Source: Corallococcus soli (GTDB lineage: Bacteria; Myxococcota; Myxococcia; Myxococcales; Myxococcaceae). From it: DNA of 64,000 nucleotides. The position numbers were made by a program, and so were the translations under genes. The DNA is taken from the NCBI RefSeq assembly GCF_014930455.1, contig NZ_JAAIYO010000013.1, positions 186,001 to 250,000 of the forward strand. The letters run 5' to 3'. The first letter of the stretch is position 1. Every line of letters begins with the position of its first letter. Of the stretch, positions 10,509 to 18,930 are shown one piece after another. Below the pieces are notes generated by a model that ran no database searches, was not told the DNA's origin, and saw only the letters and a list, made by a program, of their open reading frames with translations.

Positions 10509-13043
10509 TCAGCGGATCTTGAACGACGAATCGCCCTTGGACTTCTCCGCGGTCTGCTTTTGCGCTTCCGCGAGGGCTTCCTTGTAACGGGCGTTGGAGG
10601 GCTCGTAGGTGAGCGCCATCTTCAGGTTGCGCTCCGCGGCGGAGGGGTTGCCGGCGTCCAGGTCCTTCTGGGCCTGCGCGTAGAACTGGCGGCCCTTGGG
10701 GTGGGTGCCGATCTGCTCCTCCTGCTCCTTCTTCACCGCGGCCTTCGTCTCCGCCTCGGAGGCGTCGGTGAAGCGCAGCTTCTGCGCGCGGTCCGGGCCG
10801 GCGATGTCCACGAGGTACTTCTTGCGCTTGGTGTCGTCGCGCAGGACGTAATAGGCCTCGGTGATGCGCTTGTAGAGCTCGTGCACCTGCTCCTTGAGCG
10901 CCTTGGACTCCAGATGGAAGAAGCGGTCCGGGTGGTAGACGCGGCTCTCCCGGTAGAAGGCCTTCTTGATGTCGGAGGGCACGGCGGAGCGGTCCAGCGC
11001 GAGCAGCTCGAAGTAGTCCGTCTGGTCCAGCTTCGCGCAGCGCGTCTCCAGCTCCGTGAGCTGCTCCAGGCTGAGCGCCGGACCCGCGGCGGCGGCGGAC
11101 GGCGGGGGCGGCGTGAGGGCGGCCACCTGCGAGATGGCGGGCGCCAGGTTCGTGCTCGACGGGGGGCGTGGGGCTCCGGCGGGCGCGACGGCGGGCAGGG
11201 AGACCGTGGGCCGGCTGCCAGGGCGTGGCGGCGGAGAGCCGGCCGGGGCGATGGGCGGCACGACCTGTCCAACGGCGAGCACCGGTGGCACCCCGACGGG
11301 GGGCATCGCGGGCACGGGTGTGAGCGGGTTGATCCGCGGCGCGAGCGGCACGGGGGTGACAGGCCCAATGGCGGGCACGGGGCGCGCGCCCGCGGGCACG
11401 GACGGCGGTGCCGGCGCGATGGACGGCACCGCGGGGATCCGCGGAGAGGAGGGCGGTGTGGCCGGGCCGGCGGGAGCCACCGCGGGGCTCAAGGGGGGCA
11501 CACCGGGGACGCGCGCGGCGGGCGCGACCGCCGGGGCCACGGAAGGGACCGAGGGTGGCGCACCAGGGACGCGCGCGGCGGGCGCGACTGCTGGGGCCAC
11601 GGAAGGGACCGCGGGGCTCGAGGGCGGCGCACCGGGGACGCGAGCAGCGGGCACGACCGCCGGGGCCCCGGTCAGTGCGGCACGCGCGCCGGGCGCCACG
11701 GGAGGTACTCCGGGGGCGATGGGCGGAGGTGTCTGTCCCTGGGTCGCGGGCGTCTTCGCGGCTGCGATGGGGGCCATGCTGGGCGGCATGGCGGGGGGCA
11801 TCGCGGGAGCGGTCGGCTCGGAGGGGGCCGCGCTGGCGGTGGGCGGGACGATGGGCGCGACGCGAGGCATCGACGCGGGGGCCACGGGCGGCGTCACCGC
11901 GCCGACGGCGGGGATCGCGTTGACGGTGGGCCGGGCGTGGGCGGGAACGGAGGTGCTTGGCGACGGCGCGCCGACAGCGGGGATGGCGCTGACCGTGGGC
12001 CGGGCGTGGGCGGGAACCGGCTCAACCGGAGGCGGAGCACCGACGGCGGGGATGGCGCTGACCGTGGGCCGGGCGTGAGCGGGGATGGCCGCGCCCTGGG
12101 GCGGTGTCACCGCGCCGACGGCGGGGATGGCGCTGACCGTGGGCCGTGCAGTGGCTGGAGGCGATGCGCCCTGGGGCGGCGTCACCGCGCCGACGGCGGG
12201 AGCGCTGATGGTCGGTCGTGCAGTGGCCGGAGGCGTCGCGCTCTGGGGCGGCATCACCGCGCCGACGGCAGGGGCGCTGATGGTGGGCCTTGCCGCGGCT
12301 GGAGGCGTCGCGCCCTGGGTGGGCGGCGTCACTGCGCCGACGGCGGGAGCGCTGATGGTGGGCCGTGTAGCGGCTGGAGGTGTCGCGCCCTGGGTGGGCG
12401 GTATCACCGCGCCGACGGCAGGGACGCTGATGGTGGGCCTTGCCTGTGCGGGCGCGGTCCCAGCCTGGGGCGGTATCACCGCGCCGATGGCGGGAATCCC
12501 GGCGGCGGTGGGGCGCGTCGCGGCCGGGGCCCCTACGGGCGGAATCCCCGGTGGCGCAGCGCGCGGAGGTGATGTCACCGGCGCGATGCCCGGCGGTGTC
12601 GGACGCGGCGGTGCTCCTGCCTCGCCCACCGGCGTGGTGCCCGGCGGTGCTCCTCCCGCGCCCATCGACGGCAGGCCCGCAGGGGTCGAACGCGGCGGTG
12701 CTCCTCCCGCGCCCATCGAAGGCAGGCCCGCGGGGGTCGAACGCGGTGGTGCTCCCGCGGTCGCCGGGGGCACCGACGGGATGGCGCCCGACGTCGGAGC
12801 CTTCGGCATCGCCGGGGCCACCGGGGGCGCGACAGGGGGCGGCGTGGCCCGGGCTCCCGGTGGGGCCGCGCGCGGCGGAACCGACGGCACCGCGCCGCTC
12901 GGGGGCCGGGGCGCGGCGGGCGCGGCAGACGGGGGAACCGCCGCCGTCAGACGGGGCAGCGCGGGCGCCGCCGGGCGCGAGGGGACCGCGGGCGCGGAGG
13001 GCCCCGGCGGTGAGCCAGACGTCGGATCAGAAGGCTCGGACAT
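10509..13043 (-). CDS. J-domain protein with long Pro/Ala repeat region
   Basis: 844 residues. Roughly the first 640 are low-complexity Pro/Ala/Gly/Val, including nine copies of a 21-25-residue unit built on RPTISAPAVGAVTPP. There are also two 17-residue copies of PPRSTPAGLPSMGAGGA and three copies of an APAARVPGAPP unit. A J-domain follows (about 672-745; DYFELLALDRSAV, HPD at 704-706), which stimulates Hsp70 ATPases. The last 80 residues carry a TPR-like pair (GRQFYAQAQKDLDAGNPSAA). It starts nine bases after the Hsp70 gene, strongly suggesting the two proteins are partners. The disordered region probably acts as a long tether or assembly scaffold; that is inference. Confidence 0.87.
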   Translation of the reverse strand: MSEPSDPTSGSPPGPSAPAVPSRPAAPALPRLTAAVPPSAAPAAPRPPSGAVPSVPPRAAPPGARATPPPVAPPVAPAMPKAPTSGAIPSVPPATAGAPPRSTPAGLPSMGAGGAPPRSTPAGLPSMGAGGAPPGTTPVGEAGAPPRPTPPGIAPVTSPPRAAPPGIPPVGAPAATRPTAAGIPAIGAVIPPQAGTAPAQARPTISVPAVGAVIPPTQGATPPAATRPTISAPAVGAVTPPTQGATPPAAARPTISAPAVGAVMPPQSATPPATARPTISAPAVGAVTPPQGASPPATARPTVSAIPAVGAVTPPQGAAIPAHARPTVSAIPAVGAPPPVEPVPAHARPTVSAIPAVGAPSPSTSVPAHARPTVNAIPAVGAVTPPVAPASMPRVAPIVPPTASAAPSEPTAPAMPPAMPPSMAPIAAAKTPATQGQTPPPIAPGVPPVAPGARAALTGAPAVVPAARVPGAPPSSPAVPSVAPAVAPAARVPGAPPSVPSVAPAVAPAARVPGVPPLSPAVAPAGPATPPSSPRIPAVPSIAPAPPSVPAGARPVPAIGPVTPVPLAPRINPLTPVPAMPPVGVPPVLAVGQVVPPIAPAGSPPPRPGSRPTVSLPAVAPAGAPRPPSSTNLAPAISQVAALTPPPPSAAAAGPALSLEQLTELETRCAKLDQTDYFELLALDRSAVPSDIKKAFYRESRVYHPDRFFHLESKALKEQVHELYKRITEAYYVLRDDTKRKKYLVDIAGPDRAQKLRFTDASEAETKAAVKKEQEEQIGTHPKGRQFYAQAQKDLDAGNPSAAERNLKMALTYEPSNARYKEALAEAQKQTAEKSKGDSSFKIR
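11875..12520. repeat. Tandem repeats of about 63-75 bp inside the J-domain gene
   Basis: About nine degenerate in-frame copies, each encoding RPT-(I/V)-SA-PAVGAV-PP plus a short Ala/Pro spacer. At the DNA level the units share a GCGCCGACGGCGGG core followed by GCTGAT(G/C)GT(G/C)GG. Neighbouring units are the most alike, the pattern expected of expansion by slippage or unequal exchange. Confidence 0.85.
12620..12730. repeat. Two copies of a 51-bp repeat in the J-domain gene
   Basis: Two nearly identical 51-base units encode PPRSTPAGLPSMGAGGA twice in the N-terminal part of the J-domain protein; a third, degraded copy (GAPPGTTPVGE) precedes or follows. They are in frame and coding. Confidence 0.75.
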
Positions 13044-13052
13044 CGGTGGTGC

Positions 13053-14660
13053 CTAGTTGGCCATGGCCGGCAGGTCGTTGCCGTCGTGGCCCGCGAGCCG
13101 CGTGTTGCGGTTGGCCTGGATCGACTGCTGGATGTCCGCCTCCGTCATGCCGGAGGACAGCGTGATCGACGTGGACGTCTTCTGGCCCGTCTCCACGTCA
13201 CACGCGGACACGTTCACCAGCCCGTCCGTGTTGATCTCGAACGTCACTTCGATCTTCACCTCGCCGCGATACCCGATGCGGAAGCCCGCGAACTCGAACT
13301 CGCCCAGCATCTCGCACTCTTCGGCGCGGTTGGACTCGCCCTGGTACACACGGATCTTCACCTTCTCCTGCCCGTCGCGGCTGGTGGTGAAGGTCTTCGA
13401 GCGGTCGATGGGCACCGGCGTGTTCTTGTCGATGATCTTCTCGGTGTACCCACCCACCGTGCCGATGCGCAGCGTCAGCGGCGTGACGTCCACCAGGAAC
13501 GTCTCCGTCTTGCTGTCCAGGAGCGCGTGCGACTGGAGCGCGGCGCCCATGGCCACGACCTGATCCGGGTTGATGCCCTCCAGCGGCTCCTTCTGGAAGT
13601 AGTGCTTCACCGAGTTGCGGATGATGGGCAGCCGCGTGGGCCCGCCCACCAGGATGACCGCGTCGATGTCCGCCGCCGTCAGCCGCGCGCTCTGCAGCGC
13701 TTCGTCACAGACCTTGAACGTGCGCTGCACCAGGTCCATCACCATCCGGTTGAACTGGTCCTGGTTGAGCGTGTTGCGCAGGTCCATCACGTTGCCGTTG
13801 GCGTCCTGGCAGATGCCCTGGCAGAGCAGCTCCGCCGTGCCGTACGTGCCCACGTCGATCTTCGCCTTCTCCGCCGCGTCCTTGAGCATCTGCAGGCAGT
13901 ACTTGTTCTGCCGCAGGTCCAGCCGCGTGCGCGCCAGGAAGTCGTCCGCCATCCACGTCATGATGCGGTCGTCGAAGTCGTCGCCGCCCAGGTACGTGTC
14001 GCCCGCCGTGGCGAGCACTTCAAAGACGTCCTTGCCAATCTCCAGGATGGACACGTCGAACGTGCCGCCGCCCAGGTCGTACACGACGACGCGCTGGTTG
14101 ACGTCCCGGCCGAACCCGTACGCGAGCGCCGCGGCGGTGGGCTCGTTGAGGATGCGCAGCACCTCCAGCCCCGCGATGCGGCCCGCGTCCTTCGTCGCCT
14201 GGCGCTGGTTGTCGTTGAAGTACGCCGGCACCGTGATGACGGCCTTGGTCACCTCGCGGCCCAGGTACGTCTCCGCGACGGCCTTCATCTCCTTGAGCAC
14301 CAGCGCGGAGATCTCCGGCAGCGAGTAGTTGCGCTCGCGCACGCCGATGCGCACCGAGTTGTTCTCGCCCTCGACGATGCGGTACGGCATCACCGCCTGC
14401 GCCTTCTTCACCTCGTCGGAGAAGTAGTAGCGACCGATGAGCCGCTTGGCCGAGTACACCGTGTTCTCGGGGCTGGTGATGATGTTCTTCTTCGCCGCGT
14501 TGCCCACCAGCACGGACCCTTCCTCCAGGAAGGACACGCACGAGGCATGCGTCGTCTCGCCCCACTCGTTGGGGATGACCGTGGGCTGGCCCTCGTGGAC
14601 GACGGACACGCACGAATACGACGTGCCCAGATCGATGCCGATTGCGATGTCGTCCGCCAT
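13053..14660 (-). CDS. Hsp70-family chaperone lacking the C-terminal lid
   Basis: 535 residues from the ATG at 14660 (MADDIAIGIDLGTSYS). The nucleotide-binding domain is complete: DLGTSYS at 10-16, PAYFNDNQRQATKDAG, NEPTAAALAYGFG, DLGGGTFDVSIL and ILVGGPTRLP. The beta-sandwich peptide-binding domain is present (DVTPLTLRIGT onward to TSTSITLSSGMTEAD). Canonical DnaK is about 610-640 residues; this protein stops shortly after the sandwich, so the helical lid that traps substrate is missing. It leads an operon with a J-domain gene and a cvpA-family gene. It is a DnaK paralogue, not the housekeeping DnaK. Myxobacteria are known to carry several specialised DnaK homologues. Confidence 0.93.
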   Translation of the reverse strand: MADDIAIGIDLGTSYSCVSVVHEGQPTVIPNEWGETTHASCVSFLEEGSVLVGNAAKKNIITSPENTVYSAKRLIGRYYFSDEVKKAQAVMPYRIVEGENNSVRIGVRERNYSLPEISALVLKEMKAVAETYLGREVTKAVITVPAYFNDNQRQATKDAGRIAGLEVLRILNEPTAAALAYGFGRDVNQRVVVYDLGGGTFDVSILEIGKDVFEVLATAGDTYLGGDDFDDRIMTWMADDFLARTRLDLRQNKYCLQMLKDAAEKAKIDVGTYGTAELLCQGICQDANGNVMDLRNTLNQDQFNRMVMDLVQRTFKVCDEALQSARLTAADIDAVILVGGPTRLPIIRNSVKHYFQKEPLEGINPDQVVAMGAALQSHALLDSKTETFLVDVTPLTLRIGTVGGYTEKIIDKNTPVPIDRSKTFTTSRDGQEKVKIRVYQGESNRAEECEMLGEFEFAGFRIGYRGEVKIEVTFEINTDGLVNVSACDVETGQKTSTSITLSSGMTEADIQQSIQANRNTRLAGHDGNDLPAMAN

Positions 14661-14723
14661 TCCGTCTCCGGTAAAGACCTGCACCCCGGTTCCCCCCTGG
14701 GGGGACTGCCGGGAAGCGGTCAG

Positions 14724-14752
14724 AGGTTAGGCCCCACGGTGTGACGTGTCAA
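14724..14752 (-). promoter_or_regulatory. Promoter of the Hsp70 operon
   Basis: On the minus strand TTGACA (14752-14747), a 17-base spacer and TAACCT (14729-14724) fit a sigma70-type promoter. The leader of about 57 bases contains the palindrome TCCCCCCTGGGGGGA (14691-14705), then GGAGACGGA before the ATG at 14660. No heat-shock CIRCE element is visible. Confidence 0.6.
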
Positions 14753-14756
14753 TTCA

Positions 14757-14775
14757 CTGGCAGACCAAATGCCAG
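14757..14775. promoter_or_regulatory. Inverted repeat, possible operator
   Basis: CTGGCA-gaccaaa-TGCCAG is a perfect 6-base dyad with a 7-base centre. It lies just upstream of the Hsp70 -35 box and about 100 bases before the divergent amidotransferase-like gene. A dimeric regulator could bind here; this is unproven. Confidence 0.35.
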
Positions 14776-14874
14776 CCATTTCAAGGGCTTAGCGCCAGAG
14801 CAGGGGAGCAGGGGGGCAGCGCTGAAGCGCACCCGCCGCGGCCTTATCCCTTGAAGAGAAGGGGGGTACAGCGC

Positions 14875-15708
14875 ATGTCCTCGATTCTCGCCGCGTTGTC
14901 GTCGGATCCCAATCTCCTGCGGTGCGAGCTGCACCGCCTCACCTCCCAGGTCGTCCTGCGCCCGGATGCCCAGGCCAACGCCCTGGGCGTGGGCTCCTAC
15001 GCCCAGGAGGAGGTCCTGCTGCGCCGGCTGGCCCCGGGGACGGACGTCCGCCTGGACGACCTGGGGCCTCCGCATGAATCCGAGGCCGTGCTCTTCCACG
15101 CCGGCCGCCTGCCGCCCGGCCTGTCGCCCGAGGAGAACACCCAGCCCTTCCGTGCCCGTCACTGGCTGTTCGCCCACCAGGGCCCTCTGCCGGACTTCGC
15201 GCCCCTGCGCGCCCCGCTCCTGGAGCGCGTGCCGGACCACCTCCAGCGCCAGGTGGTGGGCGCCACGGACAGCGAGGTGCTCTTCGCCCTGTTCCTCACG
15301 CGCCTGCGCGACCTGGGCCGCACGGATGATCCGCGCCTGGAGCCGGACGTCGCGGGCCGCCTGCTGCGCGACACGGTGCGGGAGGTGGAGGCCGCGCTCG
15401 TGCGGGCGGGCCGGGTGCGCACGCCGCCGCTGAACCTGGTGGCCACCAATGGCGCGGTGCTCGTGGCCACCCGCTGCGGGGAGGCCCCGCTGTACTACAC
15501 GCGGCTGGAGGGCAGCGCGGAGTGCGAGCGCTGCGGCGTGGACGCCGCCACGCCGGAGACGCGGCCCGCGGTGGGGGCGCACCGTCGGAGGCGGACGGTG
15601 GTGGTGGCCACCCACGTCACCCGCACGCAGGGCTGGGTGGAGCTGGCGCCGGGAACGACGCTCGCGGTGGGGGCGGACCTCCAGGTCCAGCACCTGCCGC
15701 CTTCCTGA
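14875..15708 (+). CDS. Class II glutamine amidotransferase-like protein, catalytic Cys replaced
   Basis: 277 residues from the ATG at 14875 (AGAAGGGGGG upstream). The fold matches YafJ/EgtC-type amidotransferases: LLRCELHRLTSQVVL, then RHWLFAHQGPLPDF (95-108), then VVGATDSEVLFALFLTRL. In active members the first residue after Met is the nucleophilic cysteine. Here the protein begins MSSILAALSSDPN, so Ser occupies position 2. No in-frame upstream start restores a Cys. It is probably an inactive or re-purposed glutaminase domain. Its product converges on the CPBP protease gene with a 22-base gap. Confidence 0.82.
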   Translation: MSSILAALSSDPNLLRCELHRLTSQVVLRPDAQANALGVGSYAQEEVLLRRLAPGTDVRLDDLGPPHESEAVLFHAGRLPPGLSPEENTQPFRARHWLFAHQGPLPDFAPLRAPLLERVPDHLQRQVVGATDSEVLFALFLTRLRDLGRTDDPRLEPDVAGRLLRDTVREVEAALVRAGRVRTPPLNLVATNGAVLVATRCGEAPLYYTRLEGSAECERCGVDAATPETRPAVGAHRRRRTVVVATHVTRTQGWVELAPGTTLAVGADLQVQHLPPS

Positions 15709-15730
15709 AGTCCGGAGGACCGCGCGGGCC

Positions 15731-16456
15731 TCAGGGCCCGCCGAAGAAGGACACCTCCAGGAAGCGCACGTAGAGGTTGCACGCGGCGTGGAAGAGGGCG
15801 CAGCCGAGGATGGTGCCGGTGCGCTCGCGCATCCAGCCGAAGAGCAGGGCGGGGAAGAACACCGCCAGCCGCCACGTCTGGAAGATGGCCAGGTGGCCCA
15901 GCGCGAAGAGCAGCGCCGTCACCCAGAAGGCCTTCCCCAGCCGGCCGCCCAGCACCACGCGGCCCTGGGGCCACGCGTCGCGCAGGCGGGCCTGCACGTA
16001 GCCCCGGTAGAAGAACTCCTCCGGCAGGGCCACCACGAAGAGCTGGTCGATGACCCACTCGCCGAAGCGCGGGGGCAGGCGCGGCTGGAAGTGGCCTTCG
16101 CCGATGACGGGCGTCAGGTGCTGCGCGAGCGCGGGCGGCAGGTGCGGCACCACCTGCACGAAGCCGGCGAAGCCCACGAAGAACAGCGGCCCCACGATGA
16201 GCGACAGGACGACGAACAGGCGCACGTCCTGCTTCCACGCGTGCAGCGACAGGCCGTAGTCGCGGTAGTCCTCGTCGCGCCAGCGCATGGGGATGAGCGG
16301 CAGGTAGAGGAAGCCCACCGTGGCCACCAGCTTGGGCACGCTGGTGCCGCCGGCCACGAGGAACGCGAACACGATGCCCAGGAAGCCCAGGGCCCACAGG
16401 CCCACCGCCTCCTGCACCGCGCTCACGCGGAAGGGTGGCCCCGGAGGGCGGCTCAC
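15731..16456 (-). CDS. CPBP-family intramembrane metalloprotease
   Basis: 241 residues starting at a GTG at 16456 that overlaps the upstream stop (GTGA). CPBP (CAAX protease and bacteriocin-processing) enzymes cleave inside the membrane. The three motifs are present: PEEFFYRG with Glu146, Glu147 and Arg151, then ALGHLA with His188, and ALFHAACN with His223. About six or seven hydrophobic helices are visible. Translational coupling to the trypsin-like gene suggests a shared function. The substrate is unknown. Confidence 0.88.
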   Translation of the reverse strand: MSRPPGPPFRVSAVQEAVGLWALGFLGIVFAFLVAGGTSVPKLVATVGFLYLPLIPMRWRDEDYRDYGLSLHAWKQDVRLFVVLSLIVGPLFFVGFAGFVQVVPHLPPALAQHLTPVIGEGHFQPRLPPRFGEWVIDQLFVVALPEEFFYRGYVQARLRDAWPQGRVVLGGRLGKAFWVTALLFALGHLAIFQTWRLAVFFPALLFGWMRERTGTILGCALFHAACNLYVRFLEVSFFGGP

Positions 16457-17070
16457 AGCGTGTCCGCCGACGCCAGCTCCGCCTTCACCGCGCTCAGGGG
16501 CAGCGCGCGCACGCCCTTGCCCCGGCGCTCGACGACGACGGCCACCAGCCGCCCTTCGCCGTCGTACAGGGGGCTGCCCGGCGCCAGCGTCAGGGGCACG
16601 TCGAAGAAGGGCGCGGGCGCGGCCCGGGCCTTCGCGGCGCGCGGCGTGTCCCGGCGGGCGCTGCCCTTGCCCGTGCTCGCGGGCATCACGCCCACGACCC
16701 AGCGGCCCGCGAGCCCCTCCGGCACCAGCCGCACCGGCGCCGCGGGCCACGCGCCCTGGGGGCCCGCCACCACCGCGACCTGGAGCACCGCGCTGGTGAG
16801 CACCACGCGCGCCGTCAGCGCGTTGCCCGCGTGCTCCACCTGGGCGGACTGGGCGCCCACGTGCGCTGCGGCGGTGAGGACCTGCCCGTCGCTGCCCACG
16901 ATGATGCCGGGGCCGGCGTGCTGGGGGCCTCGCACGCGCACCACGGAGCGGGCGTGCAGCTCCAGCACGCGCTGGAGGTCCGCGCGCGACGGACGGGCCT
17001 CCGCGCCGGCCCGGGTGGGCGTGACGAGGAGGAAGAGGAGGGCGAGGACGAGGACGGACGGGCGGAACAT
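16453..17070 (-). CDS. Secreted trypsin-like protein with degraded active site
   Basis: 205 residues with a clear signal peptide (about 1-24, LALLFLLVTPTRAGA). The chymotrypsin-like beta pattern of HtrA-type proteases follows. The His is present (LTAAAHVG, His70). The segment expected to hold the Asp (normally D-L-A-V) reads LQVAVVAG, and the usual GNSGGP serine loop is reduced to APGSPLYDGEG. It is therefore probably an inactive protease relative that binds rather than cuts. It starts 19 bases after polX ends and overlaps the CPBP protease gene by four bases. Confidence 0.72.
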   Translation of the reverse strand: MFRPSVLVLALLFLLVTPTRAGAEARPSRADLQRVLELHARSVVRVRGPQHAGPGIIVGSDGQVLTAAAHVGAQSAQVEHAGNALTARVVLTSAVLQVAVVAGPQGAWPAAPVRLVPEGLAGRWVVGVMPASTGKGSARRDTPRAAKARAAPAPFFDVPLTLAPGSPLYDGEGRLVAVVVERRGKGVRALPLSAVKAELASADTL

Positions 17071-17089
17071 CAGCGCGCCCGCGAGCCTA

Positions 17090-18850
17090 TCAGCGCTCTC
17101 GCAGGGCGGCGAGGAAGCTGGCCGCGGGCAGGGTGTTGAGGATGTCCTTCCTCCGCGCCCAGCCCCGGCGCGCGGTGGCCACCGCGTAGGACAGGTTGCG
17201 CAGGTCCTCCTGACGGTGCGCGTCGCAGCTGGCCACCAGCTTCACCCCGCGTGACACGGCCTGCCGCACGTACTCCGCCTTCAGGTCCAACCGCTGCGGC
17301 TTGCCGTTCACCTCCACCGCCACACCCCGTTCGGCGGCGCGCTCCAGCACCTCCTCCATGCGCAGGGGGTACGGCTCGCGGCTCTGGATGAGGCGCCCGG
17401 TGGGGTGTCCCAGGATGTGCATGTGCGGGTTGTCCAGCGCGGCCAGCACCCGGCGCGTCATCTGGTCCTCGTCCATGGAGTGGCGCACGTGGATGGAGGC
17501 GATGACGACCTCCAGCTGCTCCAGCACGCTGTCCGCGTAGTCCAGCGCGCCGGTCTCCAGGATGTCCACCTCGATGCCCTTGAGCAGCCGCACGCCGGGC
17601 ACCGCCGCGTTGACGCGGTCGATCTCCTCCCACTGCCGCTTGAGGTCGTCCACCTTGAGGCCGCCCGCGTGGATGGCCGCCTCGCTGTGCTCGGTGATGG
17701 TGAGGTACTTGAGGCCCAGGGCCTGGGCCGCGCGGGCCATCTCCTCCAGCGAGTTGCGCCCGTCGGACCAGGTGCTGTGCGCATGCACCGCGCCCTGCAC
17801 GTCCTCCAGCGTCACCAGGTCCTCCGGCAGCTTCCCGGCCCGCGCCGCCTCCACCTCGCCGGAGTCCTCGCGCAATTCCGGCGGCACGTCCTGCATGCCC
17901 AGCAGCCGGTACAGCGTCGCCTCGTCGGGGACGGGGACCTTGGTGCCGTCCTCGCGGTGCACGCCCCATTCAGAGATTTTCAGGCCCTTCTCGTGCCCCA
18001 GGTTGCGCAGCCGGATGTGGTGGCCCTTGGAGCCGGTGAAGTGGTGCAGCGCGGTGGCGAAGTCCTCGTCCGGCAGCACGCGCAGGTCCACCTGGAGGTC
18101 GCCCGCCGTCATCCGCACCGAACACTTGCTGTCGCCCTTGCCCAGCACCGTCGCGACCCCCGGCGCCTGGGCAAGGGTGTCCAGCACCGGCCCGGCCTCC
18201 TCCGCGGAGGCGATGATGTCCACGTCGGACACCGTCTCCGCGCGGCGGCGCACGCTGCCACCCAGGCTCGCGCGCACCACGCCCGGGGCCGCGCGGATGA
18301 GCTCCAGCAACTGCTCCGCGAGGGGCAGCGCGTCACCCAGCAGCTTGCGCTCGCCCTTCGCGCGCCGGTACACGGCGATGCCGTCCAGGAGCTTCGTCTC
18401 GCTCTTGGCGCCAAAGCCCTTGAGCTCGCGCACGCGGCCTTCCTGGCAGGCGCGCTCCAGGTCCTCCACGCTGCCCACCTGGAGCTCCTTCCAGAGGACG
18501 GCGACCTTCTTGGGGCCCACGTCCGGCAGCTTCATGAGCTCCAGGAGGCCGGCGGGGAAGCGGGCCTTCAGCTCCTCGAAGGCGCTCATGCGGCCGGTCT
18601 TCACCAGCTCGGAGAGCTTCTCGGCGAGCCCGGGCCCGATGCCCTGGAGGTCCTGCAGGCGGCCCTCGGTGACGATGGCGCCCAGGTCCTGCGGCAGGTT
18701 CGCGATGCGGTCCGCGGCGATGTCGTAGGCCCGGACGCGGAAGCCGGTTTCGCCCTGGAGTTGGAGCAGCAGGGACATGTCCCGGAGGACCTGGGCGACG
18801 GTCGCCTTGTCGGTGAGCACGGCGGTGGAGGGTGTCACGTCGGAAGTCAC
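17090..18850 (-). CDS. polX: PolX DNA polymerase / 3'-5' exonuclease
   Basis: 586 residues, the normal length of bacterial family X polymerases used in base-excision and gap repair. In order: the 8-kDa and finger helix-hairpin-helix segments (GIGPGLAEKL, PDVGPKKVAVLW, GFGAKSETKL), a palm with GGSVRRRAETVSDVDII (the first two metal Asps are in DVD), and LQVDLRV with the third. A C-terminal PHP domain supplies the exonuclease (AVHAHSTWSDGRNSLEE, ITEHSE, SCDAHR). It leads a same-strand run with the two protease-like genes. Confidence 0.96.
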   Translation of the reverse strand: MTSDVTPSTAVLTDKATVAQVLRDMSLLLQLQGETGFRVRAYDIAADRIANLPQDLGAIVTEGRLQDLQGIGPGLAEKLSELVKTGRMSAFEELKARFPAGLLELMKLPDVGPKKVAVLWKELQVGSVEDLERACQEGRVRELKGFGAKSETKLLDGIAVYRRAKGERKLLGDALPLAEQLLELIRAAPGVVRASLGGSVRRRAETVSDVDIIASAEEAGPVLDTLAQAPGVATVLGKGDSKCSVRMTAGDLQVDLRVLPDEDFATALHHFTGSKGHHIRLRNLGHEKGLKISEWGVHREDGTKVPVPDEATLYRLLGMQDVPPELREDSGEVEAARAGKLPEDLVTLEDVQGAVHAHSTWSDGRNSLEEMARAAQALGLKYLTITEHSEAAIHAGGLKVDDLKRQWEEIDRVNAAVPGVRLLKGIEVDILETGALDYADSVLEQLEVVIASIHVRHSMDEDQMTRRVLAALDNPHMHILGHPTGRLIQSREPYPLRMEEVLERAAERGVAVEVNGKPQRLDLKAEYVRQAVSRGVKLVASCDAHRQEDLRNLSYAVATARRGWARRKDILNTLPAASFLAALRER

Positions 18851-18901
18851 GACCGGGAAATTAATGCCTTGGGAAGGTGGGTGCAGGCCTGGACGCGTTG
18901 T

Positions 18902-18929
18902 GGGAAAAGGAACGCGGGAAAAGGAACGC
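18902..18929. repeat. 14-bp perfect tandem duplication at a ribosome binding site
   Basis: GGGAAAAGGAACGC occurs twice head to tail directly before the Rieske start codon at 18931. Each copy carries an AAGGAA ribosome-binding core, so the gene has two stacked Shine-Dalgarno sequences. Confidence 0.85.
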
Positions 18930-18930
18930 C

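Noticed and set aside
11875..12520. Possible CRISPR-like array
   Set aside because: The units are contiguous, degenerate, in frame and coding; there are no equal-length unique spacers and no cas genes.
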